64,000 nt of DNA from VAZQ01 sp035293945 (GTDB lineage Bacteria; Pseudomonadota; Alphaproteobacteria; Rhizobiales; Xanthobacteraceae). Shown piece after piece: positions 52,436 to 61,527 of this stretch. The notes below the pieces were generated by a model. It saw only the letters and a program-made list of their open reading frames with translations. It did no database searches and was not told where the DNA came from. The first letter of the stretch is position 1; the number at the start of each line of letters is the position of its first letter. The stretch lies in contig DATGLV010000008.1 of NCBI GenBank assembly GCA_035293945.1, positions 310,001-374,000 on the forward strand. Direction: 5' to 3'. The position numbers and the translations under genes were made by a program.

Positions 52436-53707
52436 TCATGCCGCCCTGCGCGCCAGACTTTCTGCGATCGTGGCGGCACTTTCAAGGCCAGGCCCCGGCC
52501 CCAGCACCGACAGTGCCGGCCGGCCACGCATGATGAGGTCTCCCCCGGCTGCTCGCGCGCTCTCGACCGTCACTGCCTCGATCCGTGCCACCAATTCCTC
52601 AAGCGGAACCGGCCGGCCCCAGGCGAACATCTGGCGCGCAATCTGCTCGGCGCGGGCGCCGGAACTCTCCAGCGCCATAAGCAGGCTCGCCTTCATCTGC
52701 ACCTTGGCCCTCTTGACCTCGGCTTCGCTCAGGTCGTGAGCGGCCTTCTCGATCTCGCCCACGACGACGCGCATGAGCTCGGGAACGTCGGCAGCATCGG
52801 TGCCGGCATAGAGGCCGAACATTCCGGTATCCGAATAGGCAGCATGATAGGCATAAATGGAATAGCAGAGACCGCGGATCTCACGAACCTCCTGGAACAG
52901 TCGTGATGACATGCCGCCACCGAGCGCGCTGGTGAAAACCTGGAGGCTGAACAGCTCCGGATCGCGCTGCGGCACGCCGTGCATCGCGAGCGCGACATGG
53001 ACCTGCTCGAGCTCGCGGGTCTCGATGTGGGAGCCGCCGACAAATCGCGCGGATTCCGGCGCCGGCGCTGCTGGACCGATGAAACTGGCGAAACGTTCCG
53101 CCACCTCGCTGACCACGGCTTGATGATCGACCGCGCCGGCGGCTACCAAGACCATATCGGGAGCACGATAATTCCGCTTGAGATAGGCGCCGAGCCGCTT
53201 GCGGTCGAAGCTCCGCACGGATTCCCGCTTTCCGAGGATCGAACGGCCAATTGGCTGGGCCGGAAAAGCGGTCTCCTGCAGTCGCTCGAATACCAAATCA
53301 TCCGGCGTATCCTCCGCGGCGCCGATCTCCTGCACGATAACGTTCTGCTCTCGCTGCAACTCCTCCGGGTCGAACGCCGGATCGGAGAGGATATCGGCGA
53401 GGACATCGAGGGCGAGCGGCACATCGGCCTTGAGCATGCGGGCGTAGTAGGCGGTTGTCTCGACCCCGGTTGCGGCATTGAGATCGCCGCCGACAGCTTC
53501 GATCTCCTCCGCGATCTGCCGCGCGGTACGCCGGGTGGTCCCCTTGAAGGCCATGTGCTCGAGTAGATGCGAGATACCATGCTCGTCGGGGCGCTCGTCG
53601 CGGCTGCCGGCGCCGACCCACACGCCGAGGGAGGCGGTCTCGAGATGCGCCATGCTGTCGGTGACGATATGCAGGCCCGAATCGAGTCGGGTCACTTCGA
53701 CGCTCAT
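52436..53707 (-). CDS. M16 family zinc peptidase (processing peptidase-like)
   Basis: A 423-residue cytoplasmic M16 peptidase. The inverted zinc motif HLLEH is at about residue 47 (ISHLLEHMAFKGT), with the third ligand in the following NVIVQEIGAAED near residue 124. The region GGGMSSRLFQEVREIRGLCY is a second family signature. It resembles the bacterial relatives of the mitochondrial processing peptidase beta subunit. Its start overlaps the thrC stop by 4 bp. It may process other proteins or degrade peptides. Confidence 0.93.
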   Translation of the reverse strand: MSVEVTRLDSGLHIVTDSMAHLETASLGVWVGAGSRDERPDEHGISHLLEHMAFKGTTRRTARQIAEEIEAVGGDLNAATGVETTAYYARMLKADVPLALDVLADILSDPAFDPEELQREQNVIVQEIGAAEDTPDDLVFERLQETAFPAQPIGRSILGKRESVRSFDRKRLGAYLKRNYRAPDMVLVAAGAVDHQAVVSEVAERFASFIGPAAPAPESARFVGGSHIETRELEQVHVALAMHGVPQRDPELFSLQVFTSALGGGMSSRLFQEVREIRGLCYSIYAYHAAYSDTGMFGLYAGTDAADVPELMRVVVGEIEKAAHDLSEAEVKRAKVQMKASLLMALESSGARAEQIARQMFAWGRPVPLEELVARIEAVTVESARAAGGDLIMRGRPALSVLGPGPGLESAATIAESLARRAA

Positions 53708-55119
53708 GCGGCAGCTCCTTCACGGGTGGCCCGGCTGGCGGAAAAAATATGACGCTCGACCTCGGCTTGATCGGCGGCAAGCACCGTCACGCGCTCTATG
53801 CGTGCGTCGAGATCGGAAAGCCACGCAGGGAGCGGCGGTCTGATGCCGCAGGCCGCCTGCATGGCGTCGGGAAACTTGGCCGCGTGAGCGGTGCCCAGCA
53901 CGATCATCGGGATCGCCGGATCGCGCGGCTCCTTCTCCGCCACCGCAACGGCAACCGCAGTATGCGGATCGATGAAGTAGCCGCTCTCGCGCAGCACGGC
54001 GCGAATGCTCGCTTCGGTCTCCTCGGCATCGGCGCGGCCGGCGGAGAAGACTGCGCGCAAGGCGGCGATCGCATCGGCGGAAAGAGAGAACCGGCCAGAT
54101 TGCGCAAGGGAAGCCATCAAGGCTCGCACCGGCGCGGGGTCGCGGTCATAGACGTCGAACAGAATCCGCTCGAAGTTTGACGCCACCTGGATGTCCATGG
54201 ATGGCGAAGCCGTAGGCAGCACCTCGCGCAGCTCATAGGTGCCGGTCGCAAGCGTGCGCGCCAGGATGTCGTTGACGTTGGTGGCGATCACCAGCCGTTC
54301 AATCGGCAGCCCCATCCTCGAAGCGACGTAGCCGGCGTAGATATCGCCGAAGTTTCCGGTTGGCACCGTGAAAGCGACCTTGCGGTGTGGGGCGCCGAGC
54401 GCGACCGCCGCCGTGAAGTAATAGACCACCTGGGCGGCGATCCGCGCCCAATTGATGGAGTTGACGCCCGACAGCTTCACGCGGTCGCGAAAGGCGTGGT
54501 GGTTGAACATCGCCTTGGCGAGCGCTTGGCAGTCATCGAAAGTGCCTTCAATGGCAAGCGCATGCACATTGCCGTCGGCGACGGTCGTCATCATCCGCCG
54601 CTGCACATCCGAGACCCGCCCATTGGGAAAGAGGACAAAAACGTCGGCTCGTGCGCACCCGCGGAAAGCCTCCACGGCGGCGCCGCCCGTGTCTCCCGAG
54701 GTCGCCACCACGATCGTGGTCCGCTCGCCACGGGCCGCCAAGCCGTGATCCATGAGCCGACCAAGGAGCTGCATGGCCAGATCCTTGAACGCGAGCGTCG
54801 GACCGTGAAACAGCTCTAGCACGAATTCGTTGACCCCTAGCTGCGCCAACGGAACCACCGCCGGGTGACGAAAATTTCCATAGGCTTCGCGCGCCATGCG
54901 GGCGAGATCGAGCTCCGCAATGGCGTCCCCCACGAAAGGGCGCATGACCTCGAGCGCGACGTCCGCATAAGGCCGTCCGGCGAAAGCCGCGATCGTGCCG
55001 GCCTCGAGGCGGGGCCAAGTCTCGGGCACGTAGAGACCACCGTCCCGGGCAAGCCCGGTCAACATGGCCTCTGCGAAGCCGAGCGGCGGGGCTTCACCCC
55101 GGGTCGAAATGTAGCGCAC
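53704..55119 (-). CDS. thrC: Threonine synthase
   Basis: A 471-residue PLP enzyme converting O-phosphohomoserine to threonine. The start is a GTG at 55119 (VRYISTRGEAPPLGFAEAML), the common N-terminal consensus. The PLP lysine is in FHGPTLAFKDLAMQLLG near residue 110; ATSGDTGGAAVEAF near 147 and the phosphate-binding VPTGNFGDIYAGY near 250 also fit the longer bacterial type. The frame is open to 55248 without homologous sequence. It is coupled to the M16 peptidase downstream by a 4-bp overlap. Confidence 0.96.
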   Translation of the reverse strand: MRYISTRGEAPPLGFAEAMLTGLARDGGLYVPETWPRLEAGTIAAFAGRPYADVALEVMRPFVGDAIAELDLARMAREAYGNFRHPAVVPLAQLGVNEFVLELFHGPTLAFKDLAMQLLGRLMDHGLAARGERTTIVVATSGDTGGAAVEAFRGCARADVFVLFPNGRVSDVQRRMMTTVADGNVHALAIEGTFDDCQALAKAMFNHHAFRDRVKLSGVNSINWARIAAQVVYYFTAAVALGAPHRKVAFTVPTGNFGDIYAGYVASRMGLPIERLVIATNVNDILARTLATGTYELREVLPTASPSMDIQVASNFERILFDVYDRDPAPVRALMASLAQSGRFSLSADAIAALRAVFSAGRADAEETEASIRAVLRESGYFIDPHTAVAVAVAEKEPRDPAIPMIVLGTAHAAKFPDAMQAACGIRPPLPAWLSDLDARIERVTVLAADQAEVERHIFSASRATREGAAA

Positions 55120-55276
55120 GGTTGTTATTTCCGAAGCTCTCGTGAAGGGCGAGTCGGGCCGCAACCAAAATATTTCGATTGAGTTCCGGAAAGACCCGAC
55201 GCCCCAGGCAAACGACCAGGGACAGTAGTCGGAACCACCTTCCCACACAAGGAAGACGCGGAACGTCCGTCCGCGT

Positions 55277-56338
55277 CTAGTTTTCGCCGGCTGCGCCGGT
55301 CAACGCCATCGCCTCGTTGGCGGATTTCACCACCTCAGGCGGCATTGCGTAGGCGCTCTCCACGAGACGAGCAATCTTTTCGCCATCAACCTCTTGGATC
55401 TCAAGGTGCTGTCGCTCGGCTTCCTGAATGAAGGCCGGATCGCGCATAGTATCGTGAAACGCGTTGCGCAGCGCCGTCATGATCGCGGGTGGCGTCCCCG
55501 GCGGTGCCAGGATCGGCCGATCCATCCCCATCGGCGCCAGGATCAGCTTCAGGACATCCCTGGTGTGCTGGTCCTTGGCGAACTCAATCAATGCGGGCGA
55601 GTTGGGGAATTCGGGATCGCGCTCAAGCGCGATCTGTATGGGCACCGAGACCTTTTTCTGTGGAAACCAATTCGGGCGCGTCGACTTGATGGAGGAGATC
55701 AAGCCGCCGCAGCGGCCCTGCACCTCACCACGTTCCATCGCCAGATAAACGTCGTTGCCACCTTTGTAGCCGGAAATGACCTTGATGTGGGTGCCGAACA
55801 GCTTGTCGAGCATCGCCGGCAATGTTTCCATCTGTGAGCCGGCGCCGGTGCCGCCGACGATGAACTCCTTGTTCAACAAATCCTGCCAAGTGGTGATCCC
55901 GGAGGCGGTCCAGGACACGCAGATGCCGGTTGCCGCATTGATGCTGCCGATCCAATTCATTTGCCGCGGATCGAAGTTCGCACCTTTGATGCCGTAGAGT
56001 GGCGCGAACGGTACGCTCGAATGCACAAGCCCGATCGTGGTGCCGTCCTTAGGGGCGACATTCTGTAGATACATCATCGCCCGGATGCCGCCCGCGCCCG
56101 GCATGTTCTGCACCACAATGTGCGGATTGCCGGGAATATGCGTGGCGAAATGCGGCGCGAAGGCGAGCGCATAGGCAGCGTAGCCACCGCCGGCACCAGC
56201 GCTCAGGATCCAGTTGATCTGCTTGCCCTTGTAGAAGTCGGCAATCGGATCCGCTTTGGCCGCCCCGAGACCAGACACCCCGGAGCAGGGCGCGAGCATT
56301 AGGGCGCCGATAAGGGCAGCTGTGCTGCTACGCTTCAT
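55277..56338 (-). CDS. Tripartite tricarboxylate transporter-type solute-binding protein (Bug family)
   Basis: A 353-residue periplasmic binding protein. A signal peptide (hydrophobic ALIGALMLAPCSGVSGLG) precedes DFYKGKQINWILSAGAGGGY, the Bug N-terminal motif. Later VVQNMPGAGGIRAMMYL and DGTTIGLVHSSVPFAPLYG are the family ligand-binding loops. One of three such orphan proteins in the window, with no tctA or tctB nearby. It is followed on the same strand, in the upstream direction, by the VOC gene at 56396-57211 with a gap of 57 bp, so the two may be co-transcribed. Confidence 0.9.
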   Translation of the reverse strand: MKRSSTAALIGALMLAPCSGVSGLGAAKADPIADFYKGKQINWILSAGAGGGYAAYALAFAPHFATHIPGNPHIVVQNMPGAGGIRAMMYLQNVAPKDGTTIGLVHSSVPFAPLYGIKGANFDPRQMNWIGSINAATGICVSWTASGITTWQDLLNKEFIVGGTGAGSQMETLPAMLDKLFGTHIKVISGYKGGNDVYLAMERGEVQGRCGGLISSIKSTRPNWFPQKKVSVPIQIALERDPEFPNSPALIEFAKDQHTRDVLKLILAPMGMDRPILAPPGTPPAIMTALRNAFHDTMRDPAFIQEAERQHLEIQEVDGEKIARLVESAYAMPPEVVKSANEAMALTGAAGEN

Positions 56339-56395
56339 ATCCGAACCCTTTTGACATGCGGTTATCGCTCGTCGCGTGGCTGCGCGATCCTGGCG

Positions 56396-57211
56396 TCAAT
56401 CGGCCATTACATCGATCAAGATGCCGTCCGGATCGGCCAGGCAATGCTGACCAAGCGAGCAGCTGCGTGCAAACAGCTGCTCCAGCGCCGCGCCCTCCTT
56501 ACCGGTCCCGACCGGCGCCGGTGCGAGACGCGGATTGTCGTCGGCGATCCGCTTCACATCGGCCTTGAAGGCGCCGATGTCCTCAACCTTGAACCCAATG
56601 TGGTCCATGCCGGGCGTGATGATACCGGTTGCGTCATAGTCGGTGATGTCCCACGGCATGATCACAAGCGTCATGTGGCCGTCGGTCAGGTAGTGATTGG
56701 CGTCGCCCTGCTTGCGCTCGATATTGCTGGACGCAAGCTCGAACACTTCGCGATAGAACTCGGCCATGGCGTCGGGCCGCATCGTGCGCATGCCGACGTG
56801 ATTGATATGCCGCGGATTGGCCTTGCCGTCGTTTTCCACATAGACTGACGTGCGGTTAGCCATATCCTTCTGCGAAATATCGAACACATTGCCGTCGGGG
56901 TCGTGGCTGGTGATGCCGGCGAACGGCCGGTTCGACGGCCGCTTCAGCCACTTTACGCTCGGATACTTCCGCCGCATGCGATCAAACGCGGTCTCGCAAT
57001 CATCGACCTGGATGCCGAAGTGATCGAGACCGGCCGAACGCCCGGCCCGCCGTGGATTGATATTGAGCCCGACATAGCCGTCACCCACCGTCACGGCGCG
57101 ACCGGGGCGCGTCTTTGCGGAGGTCTTCATGCCGAACACCGCCTCATAGAATTGCGCCAGTTGCGCGTAATTGTCGCTGACGATGGCGACGTGGTTGATC
57201 TTCGCAAACAT
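56396..57211 (-). CDS. Two-domain VOC (glyoxalase/dioxygenase superfamily) protein
   Basis: A 271-residue protein with two VOC modules, starting MFAKINHVAIVSDNYAQLAQ and again near residue 130 at INHVGMRTMRPDAMAEFY. It is a close relative of the protein at 7391-8197, with the same overall arrangement and the same start. GLDHFGIQVDD and MDHIGFKVED carry the expected metal-ligand strands. It lies upstream of a Bug-type binding protein on the same strand. Substrate unknown; a ring-cleavage or related enzyme is possible. Confidence 0.85.
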   Translation of the reverse strand: MFAKINHVAIVSDNYAQLAQFYEAVFGMKTSAKTRPGRAVTVGDGYVGLNINPRRAGRSAGLDHFGIQVDDCETAFDRMRRKYPSVKWLKRPSNRPFAGITSHDPDGNVFDISQKDMANRTSVYVENDGKANPRHINHVGMRTMRPDAMAEFYREVFELASSNIERKQGDANHYLTDGHMTLVIMPWDITDYDATGIITPGMDHIGFKVEDIGAFKADVKRIADDNPRLAPAPVGTGKEGAALEQLFARSCSLGQHCLADPDGILIDVMAD

Positions 57212-57245
57212 CTCTCGACTCCATGTCGAATCGCAGCGTCCTTCC

Positions 57246-57276
57246 CCTCCCTCCCCTCCTTCGCTAGCGGGGGAGG
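57246..57276. repeat. Short intergenic palindrome-like repeat
   Basis: A C-rich run with CCCTCC, then TTCGCTAGCGGGGGAGGG, forms imperfect arms around GCTAGC. Sequences like this are dispersed between genes in many Rhizobiales genomes. It lies in the gap between the divergently oriented VOC and Bug-type genes. Confidence 0.4.
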
Positions 57277-57439
57277 GTTAGGTTGGGGGCCCGGGCTGTT
57301 GGTTGATATGAACGCAGTTTGCCCGACTTTGCGGAGCAAGGCGATAGAAATTCTCCGTCAATTCGGCTTAGCATGCGGCCTCTGACTGCGGCATTCGCGC
57401 ACGCTCAGGCAGGCCGCCTGCCTCATAGGAGGGAAACGG

Positions 57440-58495
57440 ATGTCACACGTTTGTCGGCCATTGTTGGTTCTCGTTCTAAGCATCGCGACCGCAACGCTGT
57501 CGATGCAGAGCGCTGCCGCGCAATCAGTCGAGACCTTCTACCGGGGACGCACAATTACACTTTATGTGGCGAGCGCTCCGGGCGGCATCAACGATCTGAC
57601 CGCCCGGCTCGTTGCCAAGCATTTTCCCAATTTTCTTCCCGGCAGGCCGACCGTTGTGGTGCAGAATATTTCCGGCGCAAACGGGCTCGCGCTTGCCAAC
57701 CGCCTCGCCGTCAACAGCGAGAAGGACGGCAGCGTCATCGCCATCCTGGAGCGCGGCACGCCCCAGCTTGCCGTGCAAGGTGACGCCAATGTCCGGTTCG
57801 ATCCGCTCAAGCTGACTTGGCTGGGCAGCGTCTCCTCCTATGCCAACGACGCGTATCTCCTGCAAGTGAACGCGAGCTTCCCGGCGAAGAGCGTCGCCGA
57901 TCTGAGAAAGCCGGGCATCGCTCCAGCGCGGCTCGGCACGACCGGAGCCGGCGCGACCAACCTCATCTTCTCGATCATCTCGCGCGACGTCCTCGGCCTC
58001 AATGTGCAGATCGTGCGCGGCTATGCGGGCGCCGCGGCCGTCTTCCTGGCGCAGCAACGCAGCGAGGTCGATGGGCAGATCAACGGCGTCAGCGCGCTCA
58101 AGGCCGGCCAGAAAGCGCTCTGGGAGGCCGGCGCGTTCCGTCCGCTCGTAGCGTTCAGCCGCACCACGCGCCTACCCGAATTGCCGGACGTGCCGACGGC
58201 GCGCGAGCTCACTCAGGACCCGAAGGCGCTATCACTCATCGCCTTTGCCGAAACGCCTTTCTTCATGGCATTGCCGATCGCGGCCCCACCGAACCTGCCG
58301 ACTGATCGCGCCAATGCTTTGCAAACCGCGTTCATGCAAATGTGCGCCGATGCCGGCTTTGTGGCCGATGCGGAAAAACTGGGACTTGATGTGAGCCCGA
58401 TCGACGGCAGCGCCGTGCTCAAGCTCATCAGTCAGATGGCCGCGACCCCAAAGGAGGTGATCGCAGAATTCAACGAGATGGTCGCCCCCAAATAG
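57440..58495 (+). CDS. Tripartite tricarboxylate transporter-type solute-binding protein (Bug family)
   Basis: A 351-residue periplasmic protein with a signal peptide (VLVLSIATATLSMQSAAAQ). The Bug N-terminus is FYRGRTITLYVASAPGG, followed by LVAKHFPNFLPGRPTVVVQN and later WLGSVSSYANDAYLLQ and TTGAGATNLIFSI. A third such orphan binding protein in the window. It is the only plus-strand gene between thrC and ctaD and is divergent from the VOC gene; it lies in the inserted cassette that separates the oxidase operon from thrC. Confidence 0.9.
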   Translation: MSHVCRPLLVLVLSIATATLSMQSAAAQSVETFYRGRTITLYVASAPGGINDLTARLVAKHFPNFLPGRPTVVVQNISGANGLALANRLAVNSEKDGSVIAILERGTPQLAVQGDANVRFDPLKLTWLGSVSSYANDAYLLQVNASFPAKSVADLRKPGIAPARLGTTGAGATNLIFSIISRDVLGLNVQIVRGYAGAAAVFLAQQRSEVDGQINGVSALKAGQKALWEAGAFRPLVAFSRTTRLPELPDVPTARELTQDPKALSLIAFAETPFFMALPIAAPPNLPTDRANALQTAFMQMCADAGFVADAEKLGLDVSPIDGSAVLKLISQMAATPKEVIAEFNEMVAPK

Positions 58496-58534
58496 GCGGC
58501 CACGCGGCCTGCCAGCACTAAGAGCCCATTCCGA

Positions 58535-59308
58535 TCATCGGATCGGGGCGCCGTGGGGGGTACGCCAGCGGCTCCATAGCCAATAGCCGAACGAGACCGC
58601 CACCACGGTGGCAAGTCCGAACCAGGTGATCGCATATTGCAGGTGGTCGTCGGGCAGGTTGACCTTTAGCACACCCGGGATCGGTAAGCCGCCGGCGGGC
58701 ACAGGGCTCTCCATTTCGATGAAGAAGGGCGCCACGTCGCCCCAATTCTTGGCCTGCGCGATGGCAAGCGGATCGCGCACGAACCAGAGGTTATGGACAG
58801 GATCTGCAGCCGGCGTGTACCAGGCAGGTGTCTCCGGCCAACGTATGACCCCGACGATGTCGAGCTTGGCCCCGCTTCCACCCTCGCGTGAGCCTATCTT
58901 GTGCTGTTGGCCCTCGGGGATGAAGCCGCGGTTGACCACCACGACGCCACCATCGGGCAAGCGCGCCGGCATAAACACCCAGTAGCCCGGTCCCGACACG
59001 TCCGGGCGGAAGGCCGAGCCGCTGGTGAAGACCAACGCCTCCTCCCCGGGGAGAATCTCGGCGGTAAAGTGCACACGGCGGTATTCGTCTGCGTTCTGAT
59101 CGAGGCTCCGCCAGCGTTCGCGCGATGGCAGCTCGGAGGGTGCGGCGGCCAGCCGTTCGGTCAGCGTAGCGATCAGGTTTTCCTTCCAGACCTTGCGATC
59201 GAGCTGCCACTTGCCGAGACCGAGAAGGCTTACAAACACCACCAGCATGGCAATGCCCGGCGCTATCACGCCGGCAGGCCAGCGCGCCGCTGATTTCCTC
59301 ACACTCAC
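58535..59308 (-). CDS. SURF1 family cytochrome oxidase assembly protein
   Basis: A 257-residue protein with two transmembrane helices, APGIAMLVVFVSLLGLGKWQ at the start and AITWFGLATVVAVSFGYWLW at the end, and a periplasmic domain containing VVVNRGFIPEG and GYWVFMPARLP. This is the SURF1/Shy1 layout, involved in heme a insertion. The start is the GTG at 59308, overlapping the DUF983 stop (GTGA, 4 bp). It is the last gene of the cta cluster in transcription order. Confidence 0.93.
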   Translation of the reverse strand: MSVRKSAARWPAGVIAPGIAMLVVFVSLLGLGKWQLDRKVWKENLIATLTERLAAAPSELPSRERWRSLDQNADEYRRVHFTAEILPGEEALVFTSGSAFRPDVSGPGYWVFMPARLPDGGVVVVNRGFIPEGQQHKIGSREGGSGAKLDIVGVIRWPETPAWYTPAADPVHNLWFVRDPLAIAQAKNWGDVAPFFIEMESPVPAGGLPIPGVLKVNLPDDHLQYAITWFGLATVVAVSFGYWLWSRWRTPHGAPIR

Positions 59309-59700
59309 GGGCTGCCGCCGGACAGTCTGCCCTCCGCAGCCTTGTGGTGATACTGCAGCGCGATCAGGAGACCCTTGAGTGCTCGCAGCGGCCACAGCGT
59401 GGTGGCCAGAATCAACGGCCCCCACAACAGCGCGTGCACCCAGTAGGGCGGCCGGTACACGGCCTCGACCACCAGCGCTGCGCCCACCACGATGAAGCCG
59501 GCGATGAGAATGACGAAGATCGCCGGACCATCACCAGCATCCGCGAAGGAGTAGTCAAGGCCACAGTTTGCGCAGCTTGACGCGGGCGTCAGGTAGCCGT
59601 GGAACAGCTTCCCTTGTCCGCAGCGCGGGCAACGGCAGGCAAGGCCGCGTCCGATCGGCAGACGGGAGATGGATGTTATCGAACGTTCCTCACTCGCCAT
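59305..59700 (-). CDS. DUF983 family membrane protein
   Basis: A 131-residue protein with an N-terminal zinc-ribbon-like part (CRCPRCGQGKLF then SSCANCGLDY, two CxxC pairs) and two transmembrane helices, FVILIAGFIVVGAALVVEAV and HALLWGPLILATTLWPL. This is the DUF983 family, often found between ctaE and SURF1. Its role in oxidase assembly is supported by context only. It starts at 59700, 98 bp after ctaE on the same strand. Confidence 0.9.
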   Translation of the reverse strand: MASEERSITSISRLPIGRGLACRCPRCGQGKLFHGYLTPASSCANCGLDYSFADAGDGPAIFVILIAGFIVVGAALVVEAVYRPPYWVHALLWGPLILATTLWPLRALKGLLIALQYHHKAAEGRLSGGSP

Positions 59701-59798
59701 TTCGATGGCCTAGCATGATGGCCGAACATAGCGGCTCGCAATCCGGGCGCCAACCAGCGCTGCCGCGCCGCACCGTCTCTGCGACAGCGTTACGGCCA

Positions 59799-60650
59799 CT
59801 AGGCTGCCGCATGCTCCGCGCCTGATCCCCACACATAAATGCAGGCGAACAGGAATAGCCACACCACGTCGACGAAGTGCCAATACCAGGCCGCGAACTC
59901 GAAGCCGAGATGCTGATCGGGCTTGAACTCGCCCGCATAGGCGCGGATCAGGCAGACGATCAGGAAGGTCGAGCCGATAATCACATGCGCGCCGTGAAAG
60001 CCGGTCGCCATGAAGAAGGTCGCACCGTAGATGTGACCAGCATAGTGGAAGACTGCGTGATAGTACTCCCAGGCCTGTACGCATGTGAACGAAAGTCCGA
60101 GCAAGATGGTCAGGATCAGGCCCTGCTTGAGTCCCTCCCGATCATTTTCCAGGAGCGCGTGGTGCGCCCACGTCACGGTAGTGCCGGAAGTCAGCAGGAT
60201 CAGCGTGTTGAGCAACGGCAAGTGCCAAGGATCGAAAGTTTCGATGCCCTTGGGCGGCCATGTGCCGCCGAGAAACTGGTCGCGCACGACTTGCTGGGCG
60301 TCGGCCGGAAAGAGCGCGGTATTGAAGTAGGCCCAGAACCAGGCGACGAAGAACATAACCTCCGACGCGATGAACAGGATCATCCCGTAGCGGTGAGAGA
60401 TCTGGACGACGCGGGTGTGGTGCCCTTCATAAGTCGCTTCGCGGGCGACATCGCGCCACCAGCCGAACATGGTGTACAGCACACACAGCGTGCCGAAGGC
60501 GAAGATCACCGGCGCAGCCTCCGTCATATGGTGCATCCAGGTGATGAGGCCGACCGCCATCACGAACGCCGAGGCGGCCCCGATCGCCGGCCAGGGGCTC
60601 GGATCGACTAGATGATAGTCATGGTGCGGCTTGGCGTGGGCATCGGCCAT
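59799..60650 (-). CDS. ctaE: Cytochrome c oxidase subunit III
   Basis: A 283-residue protein with seven transmembrane helices. The start MADAHAKPHHDYHLVDPSPW is characteristic of CoxIII; EVMFFVAWFWAYFNTALFP and TGFHGAHVIIGSTFLIVCLI carry conserved acidic and histidine positions of subunit III. The C-terminal HFVDVVWLFLFACIYVWG is the canonical end of the subunit. It stabilises the aa3 oxidase and its proton uptake. It is preceded by ctaG at 69 bp on the same strand. Confidence 0.96.
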   Translation of the reverse strand: MADAHAKPHHDYHLVDPSPWPAIGAASAFVMAVGLITWMHHMTEAAPVIFAFGTLCVLYTMFGWWRDVAREATYEGHHTRVVQISHRYGMILFIASEVMFFVAWFWAYFNTALFPADAQQVVRDQFLGGTWPPKGIETFDPWHLPLLNTLILLTSGTTVTWAHHALLENDREGLKQGLILTILLGLSFTCVQAWEYYHAVFHYAGHIYGATFFMATGFHGAHVIIGSTFLIVCLIRAYAGEFKPDQHLGFEFAAWYWHFVDVVWLFLFACIYVWGSGAEHAAA

Positions 60651-60719
60651 CTTGCTTCTCTCCGTCTTAGCTCAACTACGCCGTCGGACGCTCAGCTGCG
60701 CCACTTCGGCCCCGAATGA

Positions 60720-61328
60720 TCAGCTCCGTCCCGGAGCCTGCTTGGCACTTGTTTGGGCCCGCGGCTCTGCGGCGCTGCGGGAGGCATGCATCGTGTACGA
60801 CAAAGTGATGCTCTTGAGATCGTCTTGATCGTGATCCTTGACCAGTTGCGGATCGACGAAGAAGACGACCGTCATGTCGCGCTTCTCGCCGGGTGCAAGC
60901 CGCTGCTCGGTAAAGCAGAAGCAGTTGATCTTGGAGAAATACGCGCCGGCAGTGGGCGGCGCTACGTTGTAGGAGGCCTCCCCTGTGGTCGCCCGGTTCG
61001 ACTCGTTGACCACCGTATAGCCGACCGTCACGACTTGGCCGATCTTGACCTCGATCGAGGTTTGGTCAGGCTCGAAGCGCCACGGCAGGTTGCCATCAAC
61101 GTTAGCATCGAAGCGCACATTGACCTTGCGCTCCAAAACGTTCTTGGGAGCCGCCGTTGCGACCTGCGTAGTACCCCCAAATCCCGTCGTGCGGCAGAAC
61201 CAGTTGTAGAACGGCACCGCGGCGAAAGCCGCGCCCACCATTACGGCAGCGAAGGCGCCAGCAGCGCCGGCCACGATGAGATCACGGCGGCGCGGCGAGC
61301 TCGGATCCATATTCCCGTTCTCACTCAT
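60720..61328 (-). CDS. ctaG: Cytochrome c oxidase assembly protein CtaG (Cox11)
   Basis: A 202-residue protein with one N-terminal anchor helix (LIVAGAAGAFAAVMVGAAFA) followed by a periplasmic domain, with VPFYNWFCRTTGFGGT and the copper-binding CFCFTEQRLAPGE near residue 135. CtaG/Cox11 delivers Cu to the CuB site of subunit I. The end is rich in Ser/Ala/Arg. It lies between the small CoxF-like gene and ctaE on the same strand. Confidence 0.95.
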   Translation of the reverse strand: MSENGNMDPSSPRRRDLIVAGAAGAFAAVMVGAAFAAVPFYNWFCRTTGFGGTTQVATAAPKNVLERKVNVRFDANVDGNLPWRFEPDQTSIEVKIGQVVTVGYTVVNESNRATTGEASYNVAPPTAGAYFSKINCFCFTEQRLAPGEKRDMTVVFFVDPQLVKDHDQDDLKSITLSYTMHASRSAAEPRAQTSAKQAPGRS

Positions 61329-61343
61329 GGCTCGTGCGCGCGG

Positions 61344-61517
61344 TCATGGCTGGTTCAACACGCCGGGGCCTTTCACCAGCGTGACGATATAAAAAAGGAT
61401 GACCAGGGCGCCGAGCGCGAGCGCAATCGCGATCGATCGCGCGCGTCGCTTGCGCTGCTGTTCCTTGGTGAGGACGATGCGTTCCGGCTTGTCGTCCATT
61501 TCAGCTGTCCATGTCAT
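61344..61517 (-). CDS. Small CoxF-like membrane protein
   Basis: A 57-residue protein: a charged N-terminal half (PERIVLTKEQQRKRRARSIA) and one transmembrane helix ALALGALVILFYIVTLVKG. A small gene like this lies between ctaB and ctaG in many Alphaproteobacteria and is called coxF-like; its function is not clear. ATG 61517 is preferred because GAGGG lies 8 bp upstream, overlapping the end of ctaB; an ATG at 61499 is the alternative. Confidence 0.85.
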   Translation of the reverse strand: MTWTAEMDDKPERIVLTKEQQRKRRARSIAIALALGALVILFYIVTLVKGPGVLNQP

Positions 61518-61527
61518 CACCCGGCCC

